The notes beneath the pieces were generated by a model. That model saw only the letters and a list, made by a program, of their open reading frames with translations, made no database searches and was not told the origin of the DNA. From a bacterium (GTDB taxonomy: Bacteria; Chloroflexota; Anaerolineae; Caldilineales; Caldilineaceae): a DNA stretch of 64,000 nucleotides. Positions 8,082-18,625 of the stretch are shown piece after piece. The DNA lies in contig WGMT01000001.1 in assembly GCA_016124945.1 (NCBI GenBank), forward strand, positions 1 to 64,000, in the 5' to 3' direction. Numbering within the stretch: position 1 is the stretch's first letter; every line of letters begins with the position of its first letter. The position numbers and the translations under genes are program-made.

Positions 8082-9446
8082 CTAAGCCACCCCCAACGTG
8101 AGCACAGCCAGCGCGATCTGCATCTTGGTGCGGAAGATCAGATTGTCGATTTCAAAGTACTCGTCTACGCCGTGGACGCCGGTGCGCACGGTGTTCGAGC
8201 CTGGCAGCAGCGGCGAAAAACCGTAGGTCTCCGTCCCCAGAGGACGCACTTCGCGCGAGTCGGTAAAGCCTACCGTCAGCCCCGGCAGCCAGTGGATGGC
8301 ATCGTCGCCTACCGTCAAGGAGGTGGCCTGCTGGATCTTCTGCACAAATTCGCTGTCGTAGGGTGAGGCGTTGGCTGTAGCGGTGACGTCGAGTTTGAGG
8401 CTGACGCCGTCGATGCCTTCGGCCAGTTTGGTCAACTCGGCGCGCACGTATGCTTCGTCCTGGTGCGGCAGGGTGCGAATGTCACAGGTGAGGACGGCTG
8501 TGGCAGGGATGCTGTTGGATTTGATGCCCGCTGTGACCATCGTCGGCGCAACGGACATGCGTGAGAGCGCCAGCAGCGAACGACCAACCGACGGATTCCG
8601 CTCGCGCAGTTCGGCGAGGACGGTATCGAGGTTGTCCACCGTCACTTCGTCTTCGACGCCGAAAAGCTGCAAGTTCTGGAAGATGGGCAGGCTCAGATCG
8701 ACTTCGGGTTCATAGTGGCGGATGCGTTCCAGCAGTTGAGAGAGTTTGTAGAGCGCGTTGTCGGCGAACCACGGGCCTGCGCCGTGACCACTGCGTCCAC
8801 TACAGGTGAAGCGTGCTTCCAGCCGTCCTTTTTCGCCGATGCAGATCATGTAGGCCGTACCGCCATCGGTGGATAGGGGCGAGCCGCCCCCCTCGTTGAT
8901 CGCATAGTCCGTCCCCACCAAATCAGGACGGTTGCGCGCCAGCCAGCCAATGCCGTAGCGACCACCGGCCTCTTCGTCCGCTGCGGCGAGGAAGCGCAGT
9001 TCGCCGCGCAGTTGCACGCCGGCACGCTTGAGCAAAGCCAACGCCAGCGCGCCGGTGGAAGCCAGGGATTTGGCGTCGTCGCTGCCACGTCCCCAAATCT
9101 TGCCGTCGACAATGTCCGCGCCGAAGGGGGGATGGCTCCACACGGTTGCGTCTTCCACCGGCACCACGTCGACATGGGACATGAGCAGGAGCGACTTGCC
9201 GCTGCTGTCGCCGATTTTGGCGACGAGATTGCCCCGGGTAGGGGCCGATTCCACGGTGGTGGATTCAATGCCTTGCTTCTCAAAATAGTCAGCCAGGACA
9301 CGGCAGGCTTCGACTTCGTTGCCGCTTTCGGCAGCGCCGGTATTGACGGTGGCGCACCGTACCAGCGCCTGATGCAGGCCAATCAGTTCGTCGGCCTGTT
9401 GATCGACCAGATCAAATAGTGTTTGCAACAGTGGATTGGTGGGCAT
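8082..9446 (-). CDS. M20 family metallopeptidase (dipeptidase/deacylase)
   Basis: A 454-residue protein from the ATG at 9446. The di-zinc M20 motifs are SHVDVVP (His91, Asp93), GRGSDDAK (Asp123 bridging) and the DEEAGG pair (Glu158/Glu159). The family hydrolyses peptide or N-acyl amide bonds (succinyl-diaminopimelate desuccinylase, carboxypeptidase and related). The frame stays open 261 bases upstream, but that stretch is repeat array with a TTANGQLLTANY-like translation and is not taken as coding. The downstream dehydrogenase starts 3 bases after its stop, suggesting shared processing of an acyl or amino-acid-derived substrate. Confidence 0.9.
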   Translation of the reverse strand: MPTNPLLQTLFDLVDQQADELIGLHQALVRCATVNTGAAESGNEVEACRVLADYFEKQGIESTTVESAPTRGNLVAKIGDSSGKSLLLMSHVDVVPVEDATVWSHPPFGADIVDGKIWGRGSDDAKSLASTGALALALLKRAGVQLRGELRFLAAADEEAGGRYGIGWLARNRPDLVGTDYAINEGGGSPLSTDGGTAYMICIGEKGRLEARFTCSGRSGHGAGPWFADNALYKLSQLLERIRHYEPEVDLSLPIFQNLQLFGVEDEVTVDNLDTVLAELRERNPSVGRSLLALSRMSVAPTMVTAGIKSNSIPATAVLTCDIRTLPHQDEAYVRAELTKLAEGIDGVSLKLDVTATANASPYDSEFVQKIQQATSLTVGDDAIHWLPGLTVGFTDSREVRPLGTETYGFSPLLPGSNTVRTGVHGVDEYFEIDNLIFRTKMQIALAVLTLGVA

Positions 9447-9554
9447 GGGCTCTGTCCTCGACGAGTGGTGGCAGGTGAAACGACGACACAGGTGAAACGA
9501 TTTTGGCAGAGGATTCCAGGTGACGGGAGCGATTATACCATCGGCTTGCATCTC

Positions 9555-9563
9555 TGGTATACT
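9555..9563 (+). promoter_or_regulatory. Extended -10 element TGGTATACT
   Basis: TG plus TATACT in the divergent region between the M20 peptidase gene (minus) and the cyclotransferase gene (plus). No good -35 is visible, which is compatible with an extended -10 promoter. The same nonamer occurs at 14470-14478. Confidence 0.3.
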
Positions 9564-9572
9564 CGCAGGGTG

Positions 9573-9690
9573 GTAGTTAGCCGTTAGCAGTTGGCCGTTG
9601 GCAGTTAGCTGTATAGTCGCAGGGAGTTTCTTCTGTCGTGCGCTGTACTCAACGGCGTCGTCCGTCGTCCGTCGTCTGCTGTCTTCAACG
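9573..9690. repeat. Intergenic arrays, GTTAGCAGTTGGCC and GTCGTCCGTCGTC families
   Basis: 9573-9612 repeats degenerate GTTAGC/GTTGGC words and 9652-9690 repeats CGTCGTCCGTCGTC words. Both families occur together, with the second inverted, in the insert inside the glycosyltransferase at 4331-4396. The arrays are non-coding here. Confidence 0.75.
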
Positions 9691-9721
9691 ACAGCGCCCA
9701 TCTCCACCAGGTATTCGCTCT

Positions 9722-10651
9722 ATGACCAAGCAGTTGGCAATTGTCTTTTTTTGTCTTTTGCTCTTGACGGCATGTGGCGGCGCGGAGTCCACCCCGACGC
9801 CTGCGCCGGCTCCACCCACATTGACGCCCCGGCCGATCCTGCCTACGGCGACGCCCACAAACACGCCGCTGCCCACCAGCACGCCGACACCGATGGTGAG
9901 TCCGCTCCAGAGCGTGCTGCCCACGCCGTCGCCGGTGGCCGAAATTCCCGTCTACGGATACGAAGTGATCGAGGAATATCCCCACGATCCCAACGCCTTC
10001 ACCCAGGGGCTGATCCTTGTGGACGGTGTCCTCTACGAAGGCACAGGCCGCCGCGGACAGTCCACCCTGCGCCGCGTGGACCTGGAAAGCGGCGAGGTGT
10101 TGCAGGGTGTGCGCCTGCCCGATCAATTCTTCGGCGAAGGCATTACCCTTTTCAACGACCGCATCTACCAGTTGACGTGGACGTCGAACACCGGTTTCAT
10201 CTTTGATCCCGAAAGTTTCGACCTGATCCGTACCTTCACCTATCCCACCGAAGGCTGGGGGCTGACCCACAACGGCGAGCAGTTGATCATGAGCGACGGC
10301 ACCGAGAATCTCTACTTCCTCGATCCCGAAACGCTGGAACGCACAGATCAGGTGACAGTGACAGCCAACGGCGCGCCCGTCAACATGCTCAACGAACTGG
10401 AATACATCGACGGATTGGTTTACGCCAACATCTGGCAGACCGACCGCATCGCCAAAATTGATCCATCAACAGGCGAAGTGACGGCCTGGATCGACATGAC
10501 CGGCCTCTTCCCAGCCGAAAACCGCACCGATCCCCAAGCAGTGCTCAACGGCATCGCCTACGACACAGAGACCGACCGGCTCTACGTCACCGGCAAGCTG
10601 TGGCCGTCACTTTTCTGGGTTGAAATGATTCCGCCGAGCAGCACAGAGTAG
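9722..10651 (+). CDS. Glutaminyl-peptide cyclotransferase-like lipoprotein
   Basis: A 309-residue protein starting at the ATG at 9722, chosen because a lipoprotein signal peptide follows directly (LLLLTACGG, lipidated Cys18). A Thr/Pro-rich linker runs to about residue 75. The remaining 230 residues match the beta-propeller glutamine cyclotransferase family: GYEVIEEYPHDPNAFTQGL, FFGEGITLF, GWGLTHNG, LNELEYIDG and NGIAYD. The family converts N-terminal glutamine to pyroglutamate; here it would act at the outer membrane face. The FN3/SH3b gene starts 17 bases downstream, so they are likely an operon. Confidence 0.88.
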   Translation: MTKQLAIVFFCLLLLTACGGAESTPTPAPAPPTLTPRPILPTATPTNTPLPTSTPTPMVSPLQSVLPTPSPVAEIPVYGYEVIEEYPHDPNAFTQGLILVDGVLYEGTGRRGQSTLRRVDLESGEVLQGVRLPDQFFGEGITLFNDRIYQLTWTSNTGFIFDPESFDLIRTFTYPTEGWGLTHNGEQLIMSDGTENLYFLDPETLERTDQVTVTANGAPVNMLNELEYIDGLVYANIWQTDRIAKIDPSTGEVTAWIDMTGLFPAENRTDPQAVLNGIAYDTETDRLYVTGKLWPSLFWVEMIPPSSTE

Positions 10652-10668
10652 CGTGGAGAGGATCGTCC

Positions 10669-12414
10669 ATGTCCTACCGCCCCCCCGACGAATTCGATGT
10701 GCGTGGCGACGACACCTGGTCGATCTCCACGCCGCCGACGCCCGCCGCGGTACAGGCCGAAGTCGGTGTGCGCTGGGTCAAGGTGACGTGGCAGCCGCCG
10801 CAAAACACACCCGACGCGCCCGTGGCCGACTATTTGCTGGCGGTGTCGCCCGGTAGCCAGACTATCCGCTTTGACGCCGAAACCACCGAGACGGTGCTCA
10901 TCGCTCTGGCTCCGGCCCAGGAATACGCCGTCTTCGTGGCAGCGCGCAATGCCGTTGGCAGCAGTGGTTGGGTTCCCTCGCCCCCCTTCACCCTCGCCTA
11001 CGCCGTCGACGCTCCGCCGCAAGGACACGCGCTGATCGACGCCCAACTCTTCGAAGATCTGCTTCTGCTCAACGACGACGCCCTACGCGTCTGGCTCGAC
11101 AACGTCGATGAAGTTGACCTGGCATTGGCGATCTCGTCGTTGCCGCTGCCGCAAAGACGGCGTGTCATCGGCTGTGTGCGCCAGGCAGAACGAGCAGCGC
11201 CGCTGCGCGAACAATTCCTACCGCCGCCGTCCACCGCCATCACCCGCCCCGTCACCGCCCAACCCGTGCCGGTGAAGCCGATGCCCAATCCACAGCCGGT
11301 GATGCCTCGGCCCGAAATCGTCATCGAAGTGCCACCGCCACGCCGACGTTCAAGTTTTTGGTGGATTGCGCTACCTACCGTGTTGAGCCTCTTCGTGGTC
11401 ATGGGGCTGTTGTGGCGTCTAGCCCCCACACAGGACAGTCCGGATCTTGCCGCCACAGTCGCAGCACTCGCCGCCGCCCAAACCGTGGTGCAGCCAACGC
11501 CATCTCCTGCCGTCACCCCCACCGCAGCGACGGCGCTTGCACCCACGCCCACGCCACCCGCGCTCACCTCTTTGTCCACCAACACAAACTTGCCCACGCA
11601 GCCCGCCGTACCAGTGCCCGCCGACGCCCCTGTGCTGGCCCAACCCGCCGTGGATCTGGTCAACGTGCGCAGCGGCCCCGACGAAACGTACGACGTGCGC
11701 GGGCTGATCCCCGCCGGCGAAGAGGTCACCTTGCTGGGGCGCAGCGAAGACGGCAGTTGGCTCTACGTCCTGTTCGACAACGTGGAAGGCTGGGTCGCCT
11801 CGTGGTTGCTCACCCAACCTGACAATGCCGAACTTGCGGTACGCCCAACGCCACCGCTGCCCACGGCAACACCCGCCCAAGAGATCGTCTCTAGCCAAGA
11901 GAGCATCACTGCCCCATCAGACGATGTGGCGATCATCGACACACCAACGGCAGCGCCGTCTCCATCATCATCCACGGTGACACAAGAAAACACCGCCGCA
12001 AACGTTCCCGGCGCAGACGTCCCCACCGCTGAGGCGTCGACGGCGTCTCCCTGCCTCACCGGCGGCGAATTCTGGCTGATCCACCCCGTGGAGATCGGCG
12101 TTCACAATCAGGTCTCCTTCCGTTGGGGCTTCAATGCGCCGCTACCCGACGGCTGCGGCTTCGAAGTGCGCATCTGGCGCGATGGCAACATACCCGCAGG
12201 TGTCCACGACGCCGTAGCCGACAACCGAAACGGTGTAGTCAAAGTGGTGGGGCCTAGCGAATACGAATTAGACGTCCCATTCCTTAGCAATCTGCCCGCA
12301 GTCACCGGTTCGGGCAATTATTGGTGGACGGTGGCGCTGGTGGAGGTGGAACCGTCCTATCGCGATTTTGGGCGGCAGGCCACGCCGAGTGTCTTTTATG
12401 TGAATCGGAATTGA
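10669..12414 (+). CDS. FN3 and SH3b domain single-pass membrane protein
   Basis: A 581-residue protein. Residues about 24-112 resemble a fibronectin type III domain (VKVTWQPP ... YAVFVAARNAVGSSGW). One transmembrane helix lies at about 230-250. A Pro/Thr-rich stalk is followed by a bacterial SH3 domain at about 325-385 (LVNVRSGPDETYDVRGLIPAGEEV, GWVASWLL), then a second linker and a beta-rich C-terminal domain (about 440-581) ending in FYVNRN. With no signal peptide, the FN3 part is probably cytoplasmic and the SH3b part outside, where it may bind cell-wall or peptide ligands. Precise role unknown. It follows the cyclotransferase by 17 bases. Confidence 0.8.
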   Translation: MSYRPPDEFDVRGDDTWSISTPPTPAAVQAEVGVRWVKVTWQPPQNTPDAPVADYLLAVSPGSQTIRFDAETTETVLIALAPAQEYAVFVAARNAVGSSGWVPSPPFTLAYAVDAPPQGHALIDAQLFEDLLLLNDDALRVWLDNVDEVDLALAISSLPLPQRRRVIGCVRQAERAAPLREQFLPPPSTAITRPVTAQPVPVKPMPNPQPVMPRPEIVIEVPPPRRRSSFWWIALPTVLSLFVVMGLLWRLAPTQDSPDLAATVAALAAAQTVVQPTPSPAVTPTAATALAPTPTPPALTSLSTNTNLPTQPAVPVPADAPVLAQPAVDLVNVRSGPDETYDVRGLIPAGEEVTLLGRSEDGSWLYVLFDNVEGWVASWLLTQPDNAELAVRPTPPLPTATPAQEIVSSQESITAPSDDVAIIDTPTAAPSPSSSTVTQENTAANVPGADVPTAEASTASPCLTGGEFWLIHPVEIGVHNQVSFRWGFNAPLPDGCGFEVRIWRDGNIPAGVHDAVADNRNGVVKVVGPSEYELDVPFLSNLPAVTGSGNYWWTVALVEVEPSYRDFGRQATPSVFYVNRN

Positions 12415-12461
12415 CGACGGACGACGGACGACCGACAACGGACGACCGACGACCGGTGGGG
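12413..12461. repeat. GACGACGGACGACC array
   Basis: A degenerate 7-10-base word array starting at the stop codon of the FN3/SH3b gene. The same family occurs at 13215-13303, 31523-31545 and inside the glycosyltransferase. Confidence 0.8.
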
Positions 12462-12483
12462 TCTACGAATGCAGATGTCGATC

Positions 12484-12520
12484 AAAAAAGCCATCCCTTT
12501 GCGGGGGATGGCTTTCCTTT
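12484..12520. terminator. Bidirectional terminator, AGCCATCCC family
   Basis: AAAAAAGCCATCCC ... GGGATGGCTTTCCTTTTT forms a strong stem with A-tract and T-tract. It sits between convergent genes and directly abuts the msrQ stop codon. The same stem recurs at 27923, 28241 and 63098. Confidence 0.9.
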
Positions 12521-13198
12521 TTACGAAGCCTGGCTTTCCGCCGGAGGCTGTGGACGTTTTGCCTCAGGCTTTTGGGGTCCACTGAGGCGGGTGCGCAGGG
12601 TGTTGGCCTGTTTGCGCACCCACGGAATCCGCAAAATCAGCAACAGCCCCAGCAACGCCCCCCACGCCAACGGCTCCCGAATGTCCGACTTCACCAGCCA
12701 GACGTAATGGATCACCGCCAGGATCCCCGCTAGGTAGACCAGACGGTGCAGGCTCTTCCAGCGTTTACCCAGCCGTTTCATCCAGCCCTTGGTCGACGTA
12801 ATCGCCAGCGGCAAGAGGATCAACAACGCCACAAACCCCACCAACGCATAGCGCTTTTCAAAAATGGCCTCGTAGAGCAATCCCCAATTCAGCCCGTAGT
12901 CGAGCCAGATAAAGACGAGAAAGTGCCCCATTGTATAGAAGAAGGCATAGAGCCCCAGCCACTTGCGCGCCGGGATCACCTGCCGCAGCCCCAAAATCGA
13001 GCTGACCGGCGTCACCGCCAGCGAGAGGATGAGCAACACCAGCGCCGGTTTCCCCGTGCGGAAGGTAATGTCCTGGATGGGGTTGACACTGAGGTTGTTC
13101 GTCACATAATCCCACAGCAGCCACGCCGCCGGGAAAAGCGATCCCAAATGTGTTGCCCAAAGGACGGTGTGTTTGGTGAGAAGGTTGGAGAGATTCAT
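12521..13198 (-). CDS. msrQ: Heme-binding membrane subunit of methionine sulfoxide reductase
   Basis: A 225-residue polytopic protein from the ATG at 13198; the reading frame extends upstream only through repeat DNA. Six hydrophobic segments and conserved histidines (HLGSLFPAAWLLWDYV, YTMGHFLVF, LHRLVYLAGILAVIHYVWL) fit the ferric-reductase-like YedZ/MsrQ family. It passes electrons from the quinone pool through heme to MsrP, which repairs oxidised methionines outside the cytoplasm. The msrP gene lies 107 bases upstream on the same strand, and the spacer is a repeat array. Confidence 0.9.
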   Translation of the reverse strand: MNLSNLLTKHTVLWATHLGSLFPAAWLLWDYVTNNLSVNPIQDITFRTGKPALVLLILSLAVTPVSSILGLRQVIPARKWLGLYAFFYTMGHFLVFIWLDYGLNWGLLYEAIFEKRYALVGFVALLILLPLAITSTKGWMKRLGKRWKSLHRLVYLAGILAVIHYVWLVKSDIREPLAWGALLGLLLILRIPWVRKQANTLRTRLSGPQKPEAKRPQPPAESQAS

Positions 13199-13214
13199 GG
13201 TAGTTGTCCTCAGA

Positions 13215-13303
13215 ATTGACGACGGACGACAGACGACGGTATCACGTCGACGCACTTGCCGTCGAAATAGTAACTTGTTGGTCATCCGTCGTCTGTCGTC
13301 CTC
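13215..13303. repeat. Intergenic palindrome, GACGACGGACGAC family
   Basis: GACGACGGACGACAGACGACGG (13218-13239) faces TCCGTCGTCTGTCGTCC (13287-13303). The palindrome occupies the spacer between msrP and msrQ and may separate expression of the two cistrons. Confidence 0.75.
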
Positions 13304-13305
13304 TG

Positions 13306-14292
<987 letters not shown>

Positions 14293-14469
14293 GATTGCCT
14301 CCTGGTGGGCACACTTTTCTCAGTTTTCGCATTTTGTGTTTGGGGGTAACCCCAGAACACAACGCCTGTGTTCACAATACTAATCAGTGAATCCTACCAT
14401 TCAATGACGAAATTCTTATCACTTTCTTAACGATGAGTATGGCGGGATTCCCAGACCATTTCTGTGATA

Positions 14470-14588
14470 TGGTATACTCCTTCGACGGATTCGTAATGCG
14501 TAATCCGTAATCCGTAATTGGCATACGAAGATTTCACCATTTGAGAGACTGATGCTCGACGAGTTACGCATTACGAATCACGCATTAC
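14470..14588. repeat. Divergent spacer: extended -10 and TAATGCGTAATCCG palindrome
   Basis: The 353-base gap between msrP (minus) and the DUF2231 gene (plus) holds TGGTATACT at 14470-14478, an extended -10 candidate for the plus strand. It is followed by a palindrome: TCGTAATGCGTAATCCGTAA (about 14491-14516) against ACGCATTACGAATCACGCATTA (about 14565-14588). Bases 14293-14460 hold no feature I can name. Confidence 0.6.
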
Positions 14589-14645
14589 TTGAACGTGAAT
14601 ACAACCCAATGAGGATGTGTCTTTCTTTCCGAGGAGATCTATTCC

Positions 14646-15143
14646 GTGTCGCTTGTACACTTGCATCCGGCAGCGGTTCATTTTCCAATTGCGTTTTTGA
14701 TTGCCGCCAGTGTGGCGGGTTTGGCCTACATCCACTGGCGGCCCATGGAACAGTTGCGCACCATCACCTGGTGGGGGATGGCGGCGGGCTGGCTCGGCCT
14801 GATTGTGGCAATCATCACCGGCCTGATCGCGCAGGGCCCTCTGCCCCCCGATGCGCCCTACCGCAATGTGCTCAACTGGCACACAACCACAGGGCTAATT
14901 CTGGGCGTGCTGTATGGGGATGTGCTGTATCGCGGATGGTTGCATAACTCGGGCAAAGGCAAAAGGCAACGGACAAGAGGCAAAAATAATCAAGAGCCAC
15001 TGGTTGTCACCGAGTTTCTTGCCGAACCCAAACAGAAGTGGCTATTGACCGCCGAACTGGCCGGCGGGGTGATCCTCGTCCTCGTCAGCGGCTGGCTGGG
15101 CGGTCAACTGGTCTACATCTGGGGTGTGAATGTAATGAAATGA
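14646..15143 (+). CDS. DUF2231 family membrane protein
   Basis: A 165-residue four-helix membrane protein starting at GTG behind GAGGAGATCTATTCC. The opening LVHLHPAAVHFPIAFLIAA with paired His-Pro elements and the later NWHTTTGLILG are typical of DUF2231 proteins, which resemble small heme- or quinone-linked membrane subunits; function is unestablished. Between helices 3 and 4 (about 100-115) is a basic SGKGKRQRTRGKNNQ stretch encoded by repetitive AAAGGCAAAAGGC DNA, possibly another translated repeat. It is divergent from msrP/msrQ, so a redox role is plausible but unproven. Confidence 0.8.
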   Translation: MSLVHLHPAAVHFPIAFLIAASVAGLAYIHWRPMEQLRTITWWGMAAGWLGLIVAIITGLIAQGPLPPDAPYRNVLNWHTTTGLILGVLYGDVLYRGWLHNSGKGKRQRTRGKNNQEPLVVTEFLAEPKQKWLLTAELAGGVILVLVSGWLGGQLVYIWGVNVMK

Positions 15144-15145
15144 TT

Positions 15146-15242
15146 GGGGACTGGGGACTAGGGATTGGGGACTGGGATCTCATTGCGCAAGCAGTTTCTT
15201 AACGAGATCCCAGTCCCTAGTCCAGTCCCCTACCCCCAGTCC
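15146..15242. repeat. Intergenic palindrome, GGGACTGGGGACTAGGG family
   Basis: A GGGGACTGGGGACTAGGG array (15146-15175) faces CCCAGTCCCTAGTCC (15206-15242). The core GGGACTGGGATCTC / GAGATCCCAGTCCC is exact over 14 bases. It fills the gap before pheT. Confidence 0.85.
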
Positions 15243-15262
15243 AAAAAAACAGGACAACAAAC

Positions 15263-17845
15263 ATGCTAGTACCCCTCTCATGGCTCAAAGAGTACGTTGA
15301 ACTGACGCTTTCGACGGAAGATCTGGTGGAACGGCTCACGCTGGCCGGGCTGGAAGTCGGCGCAGTGCAGGCGGTGGGCGATTGGTGGGACGCCAAGACC
15401 ATCGGCGTGGGCCAGGTGGTGGCGGTGAAGCCCCACCCCGACGCTGATCGACTGGTCCTCGTGGACGTGGCCTACGGCGCAGAAGCGCCGCAGACCGTGG
15501 TCACCGGCGCGCCGAATTTGTATCAATTCAAAGGACAAAGCCTCGACGCAGGCACATTGCCCGTCCTCAAGGTAGCCTTTGCCCGCAACGGCGCCGTCCT
15601 CGTGGACGCGTACAGCGAGGAGACGCCCCGCCCCAAGAAGAAACTCAAGCCGGCCAAGATTCGGGGCGTCCGCTCCGAAGGCATGGTCTGCTCTGAACGG
15701 GAGTTGGGGCTGAGCGAGGAACACGACGGCATCATCCTCCTACCCGAGGACGCACCCGTGGGCGCGCCGCTCAGCAATTACCTGGGCGACACCGTCGTCG
15801 AAATCGAGTTGACGCCCGACATGGCGCGCTGCCTGAGCATGGCGGGTGTGGCGCGCGAAGTGGCGGCGCTCACCAACGTATCCTTGCACCTGCCCGTCGA
15901 CGAATGGCAACCTTCGGGCGACGACAACGCCGCGGATTATGTGGAAGTCGCCATCGACAGCCCGGAATATTGTCCGCGCTACACGGCGATTGTCATCCGC
16001 GACGTTAAGGTCGGTCCTTCGCCGGCATGGTTACAGGATCGGCTGCGCAAAGCGGGAATGCGCCCTACTAGCAACATTGTGGACATCACCAACTACGTGA
16101 TGCTCGAATTGGGCCAGCCGCTACACGCCTTCGACTATGATCTGCTGTTGGCGCGCGCCAAAGAAAGTGGACGCGCGATCCCCAAGATCACCGTGCGCAC
16201 GGCCACACCCGGCGAGCAAATGGAGACCATCGATCACGTCAAGCGCATGCTGGACGATTCGATGCTACTCATTACCGACAGCGGTGGACCCATCGCCATT
16301 GCCGGTGTCATGGGTGGGGCTGAGACCGAAGTCCATGATGGCACCGTCAACGTACTTTTAGAATCGGCCACCTTTGAGGGTATCAACAACCGGCGCACCA
16401 GCCAGAAGCTCAAACTGCACAGCGAAGCCAGCCACCGCTTCACACGTGGTGTACCGGCAAAACTGAACGACATCGCATCCCGACGCGCCGCTGATCTCAT
16501 GCGCGCCTACGCCGGTGGACGCATCGTGCCGGGCATCGCCGACGCCTATCCCGTCCCCCAACCCGAGGTGACGGTCTACACAACAGAAAGCGAAGTCCGC
16601 CGCCAACTGGGCATGGACGTGAATCTGCCGCAGATCGCACAGTCGCTGCAACGGCTCGACTTCGCGGTGACCGAATTGGCCGACTTGCCTGCCGACCCCG
16701 CGCCCACATCCGTCTTCGGGCTGAAGCGGGTGAACGGAGAGCCGGTCCTCGCAGCCAAGGCACCCTGGCATCGGCTGGATATTGCCATCCCCGCCGACCT
16801 CACCGAAGAGGTGGCGCGCATCATCGGCTACGACAAAGTGGGCGTGACGCTGCTCGACACCATGTTGCCGCCGCAACGTCGTAACTTTGTGTTGGAGACG
16901 GAGGAGCAGATTCGCGACATCATGATCGGTTGCGGTCTCTTCGACACCATCAACTACACGTTGACCAGCATTGAGAATCACGACAAACTGCACGCGTTTG
17001 GCGTTGAGAAGCAGGCGCGGCATCCTTTTGTGGAATTGGAGAATCCGCCGTCGGTCGAGCGACGTGTCATGCGGCGGTCACTGCTGGTGAGCGCGATGGA
17101 GAACCTTGCCTACAACAGTCGCTATGCACAGCGGTTGGCCTTTTTCGAGATTGGGCGTGTCTACCGTCCTGAAGAAAACGACGGCGTGCTGCCCAAGGAA
17201 GATCGCCGCGTTGCCATCGGCCTCAGCGGACCACGCCGCGCCACCAATATCCACCAAGACAGTGACGGCGGCGACGATTTCGACTTCTTCGATGCCAAGG
17301 GCATTGTAGAAACACTGGTGCAGCGTATGGGCTTCCGCCCAAGCGATCTGCGCTTCGTCCCCCAACCCGATACGCCGACCTTCGGGCCGCGCTGTGCACA
17401 GATCTTCTTGAAAGAGCAGAGCCTGGGCATTGTAGGCGAAGTGCATCCTCGTGTGCGCGCCAACTTCAACCTGCCCGATCAGCGGGTCTGCCTGGTGGAA
17501 ATGCACATCGATCCGCTGATCCGCCGCGGCTGGCAGGTGGAGCCGATGCAGCCCATTAGCAGCTACCCGCCAGTTGTCGAAGATCTGGCTTTCGTCGTCG
17601 CCGAGGAGGTCACCGTGCGGCGCGTACAGGATGCGATCAAGCAGCACGGCGGCGATCTGCTCGTCGATATCGAACTTTTCGACATCTACCGCGGCCCCGC
17701 CGTCAGCGAAGGACACAAATCGCTGGCTTTTCGGGTCACCTACCAGAGCCTTAGCCACGTCCTCAGCGAGAAAGAGGTAACACACTGGCGCGGGCGGATT
17801 ATCAGCGGCGTCGAAGGGGATCTGGCGGCGAAGTTGCGGGCGTAG
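15263..17845 (+). CDS. pheT: Phenylalanyl-tRNA synthetase beta subunit
   Basis: An 860-residue protein slightly longer than the usual 790-800. Domains in order: N-terminal [18 protein letters not shown] tRNA-binding domain (about 40-150, VVTGAPNL), B3/4 editing domain (about 210-400), B5 domain (about 420-520), catalytic-like domain ([16 protein letters not shown]) and C-terminal FDX-ACB anticodon-binding domain (about 765-860, [14 protein letters not shown]). It pairs with PheS to charge tRNA-Phe. pheS is not in this window, so the subunits are not encoded side by side. A strong terminator follows. Confidence 0.97.
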   Translation: MLVPLSWLKEYVELTLSTEDLVERLTLAGLEVGAVQAVGDWWDAKTIGVGQVVAVKPHPDADRLVLVDVAYGAEAPQTVVTGAPNLYQFKGQSLDAGTLPVLKVAFARNGAVLVDAYSEETPRPKKKLKPAKIRGVRSEGMVCSERELGLSEEHDGIILLPEDAPVGAPLSNYLGDTVVEIELTPDMARCLSMAGVAREVAALTNVSLHLPVDEWQPSGDDNAADYVEVAIDSPEYCPRYTAIVIRDVKVGPSPAWLQDRLRKAGMRPTSNIVDITNYVMLELGQPLHAFDYDLLLARAKESGRAIPKITVRTATPGEQMETIDHVKRMLDDSMLLITDSGGPIAIAGVMGGAETEVHDGTVNVLLESATFEGINNRRTSQKLKLHSEASHRFTRGVPAKLNDIASRRAADLMRAYAGGRIVPGIADAYPVPQPEVTVYTTESEVRRQLGMDVNLPQIAQSLQRLDFAVTELADLPADPAPTSVFGLKRVNGEPVLAAKAPWHRLDIAIPADLTEEVARIIGYDKVGVTLLDTMLPPQRRNFVLETEEQIRDIMIGCGLFDTINYTLTSIENHDKLHAFGVEKQARHPFVELENPPSVERRVMRRSLLVSAMENLAYNSRYAQRLAFFEIGRVYRPEENDGVLPKEDRRVAIGLSGPRRATNIHQDSDGGDDFDFFDAKGIVETLVQRMGFRPSDLRFVPQPDTPTFGPRCAQIFLKEQSLGIVGEVHPRVRANFNLPDQRVCLVEMHIDPLIRRGWQVEPMQPISSYPPVVEDLAFVVAEEVTVRRVQDAIKQHGGDLLVDIELFDIYRGPAVSEGHKSLAFRVTYQSLSHVLSEKEVTHWRGRIISGVEGDLAAKLRA

Positions 17846-17887
17846 CAGAGATGAATAAAGAATGAGGATTGGGTGGAGTTTGGCCCA

Positions 17888-17924
17888 ACGAAAAAAGCCG
17901 CCCAACGAACGGGGCGGCTTTTTT
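17888..17924. terminator. Bidirectional terminator between pheT and pentapeptide gene
   Basis: AAAAAAGCCGCCC ... GGGGCGGCTTTTTTG: a GC stem with A and T tracts between convergent genes. Confidence 0.9.
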
Positions 17925-17937
17925 GATTCAGACGATC

Positions 17938-18546
17938 TTAATCAACAAGAACAATGTTCAGCCCGTAGAGCAATGACATCGCCTCGGGCATAGAGAAACG
18001 GGCCTGGTCGATCTGGTTCTGAATGGGGACAATCTGGTAGTCGGTCGCGCCTTCGAAGTTGGCTTTGCTGAGGACCGTGTTACGAAACTGGCTCTTGGTG
18101 AGGACGGCGCGGCCAAAGTCGGCTTCGGTGAGATCGGCGTCTGAGAAGTCGACATCTTTGACGCTACATTCGACGAATTGGATCTTGTGCAACTTCAGCC
18201 CGATGAAAGTGGAATAGTCCAGCGTGCACTTGTGAAAGCCAACCTGTGCCTGACGCGTAAAATCAGGCCAATCTGCCATCGTCCAATTAACGCCGACAAG
18301 CAGGGATCGCTCAAATTGGGTGTCGCGAAATGAGCTATTGGCCAGGGACGCCAGGCTCAAGTCACAATCAGCAAAGGTGCAATCGTTGAACTTGCAGTGG
18401 ACAAACTTCGTCTCACGAAAAGAACAGCGAGTAAAGGTGCAGTCGTAAAATTCTCGGCCCCGAATCTCCTCGCCATCGGCAGCCAGATGGCTCAATTCTA
18501 CCTCATTAAACTCCCGCTGCCCCCCCAAAGTCTTAATGCCCATCAT
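17938..18546 (-). CDS. Pentapeptide repeat protein
   Basis: A 202-residue protein rich in A(D/N)LXX-type pentapeptides: FYDCTFTRCSFRETKFVHCKF, CTFADCDLSLASLANSSF, VDFSDADLTEADFGRAVL and KANFEGAT. This predicts a right-handed quadrilateral beta-helix; relatives include DNA-mimic gyrase protectors and many proteins of unknown role. Helix turns are interrupted near residues 85-100 (NWTMADWPDF). Nothing nearby identifies a target. The start could be M1 or M2; either gives essentially the same product. Confidence 0.85.
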   Translation of the reverse strand: MMGIKTLGGQREFNEVELSHLAADGEEIRGREFYDCTFTRCSFRETKFVHCKFNDCTFADCDLSLASLANSSFRDTQFERSLLVGVNWTMADWPDFTRQAQVGFHKCTLDYSTFIGLKLHKIQFVECSVKDVDFSDADLTEADFGRAVLTKSQFRNTVLSKANFEGATDYQIVPIQNQIDQARFSMPEAMSLLYGLNIVLVD

Positions 18547-18625
18547 CTCACCATCCCATCATCGTTCTACCCCACCAACACCCCGATCACCCCAGTCCAC
18601 CCGCCACCCATTCATCATTCTTCAT

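Noticed and set aside
9447..9707. N-terminal extension of the M20 peptidase open frame
   Set aside because: The stretch translates repeat arrays (TANGQLLTANY-like) and crosses the divergent promoter region; the family start is the ATG at 9446.
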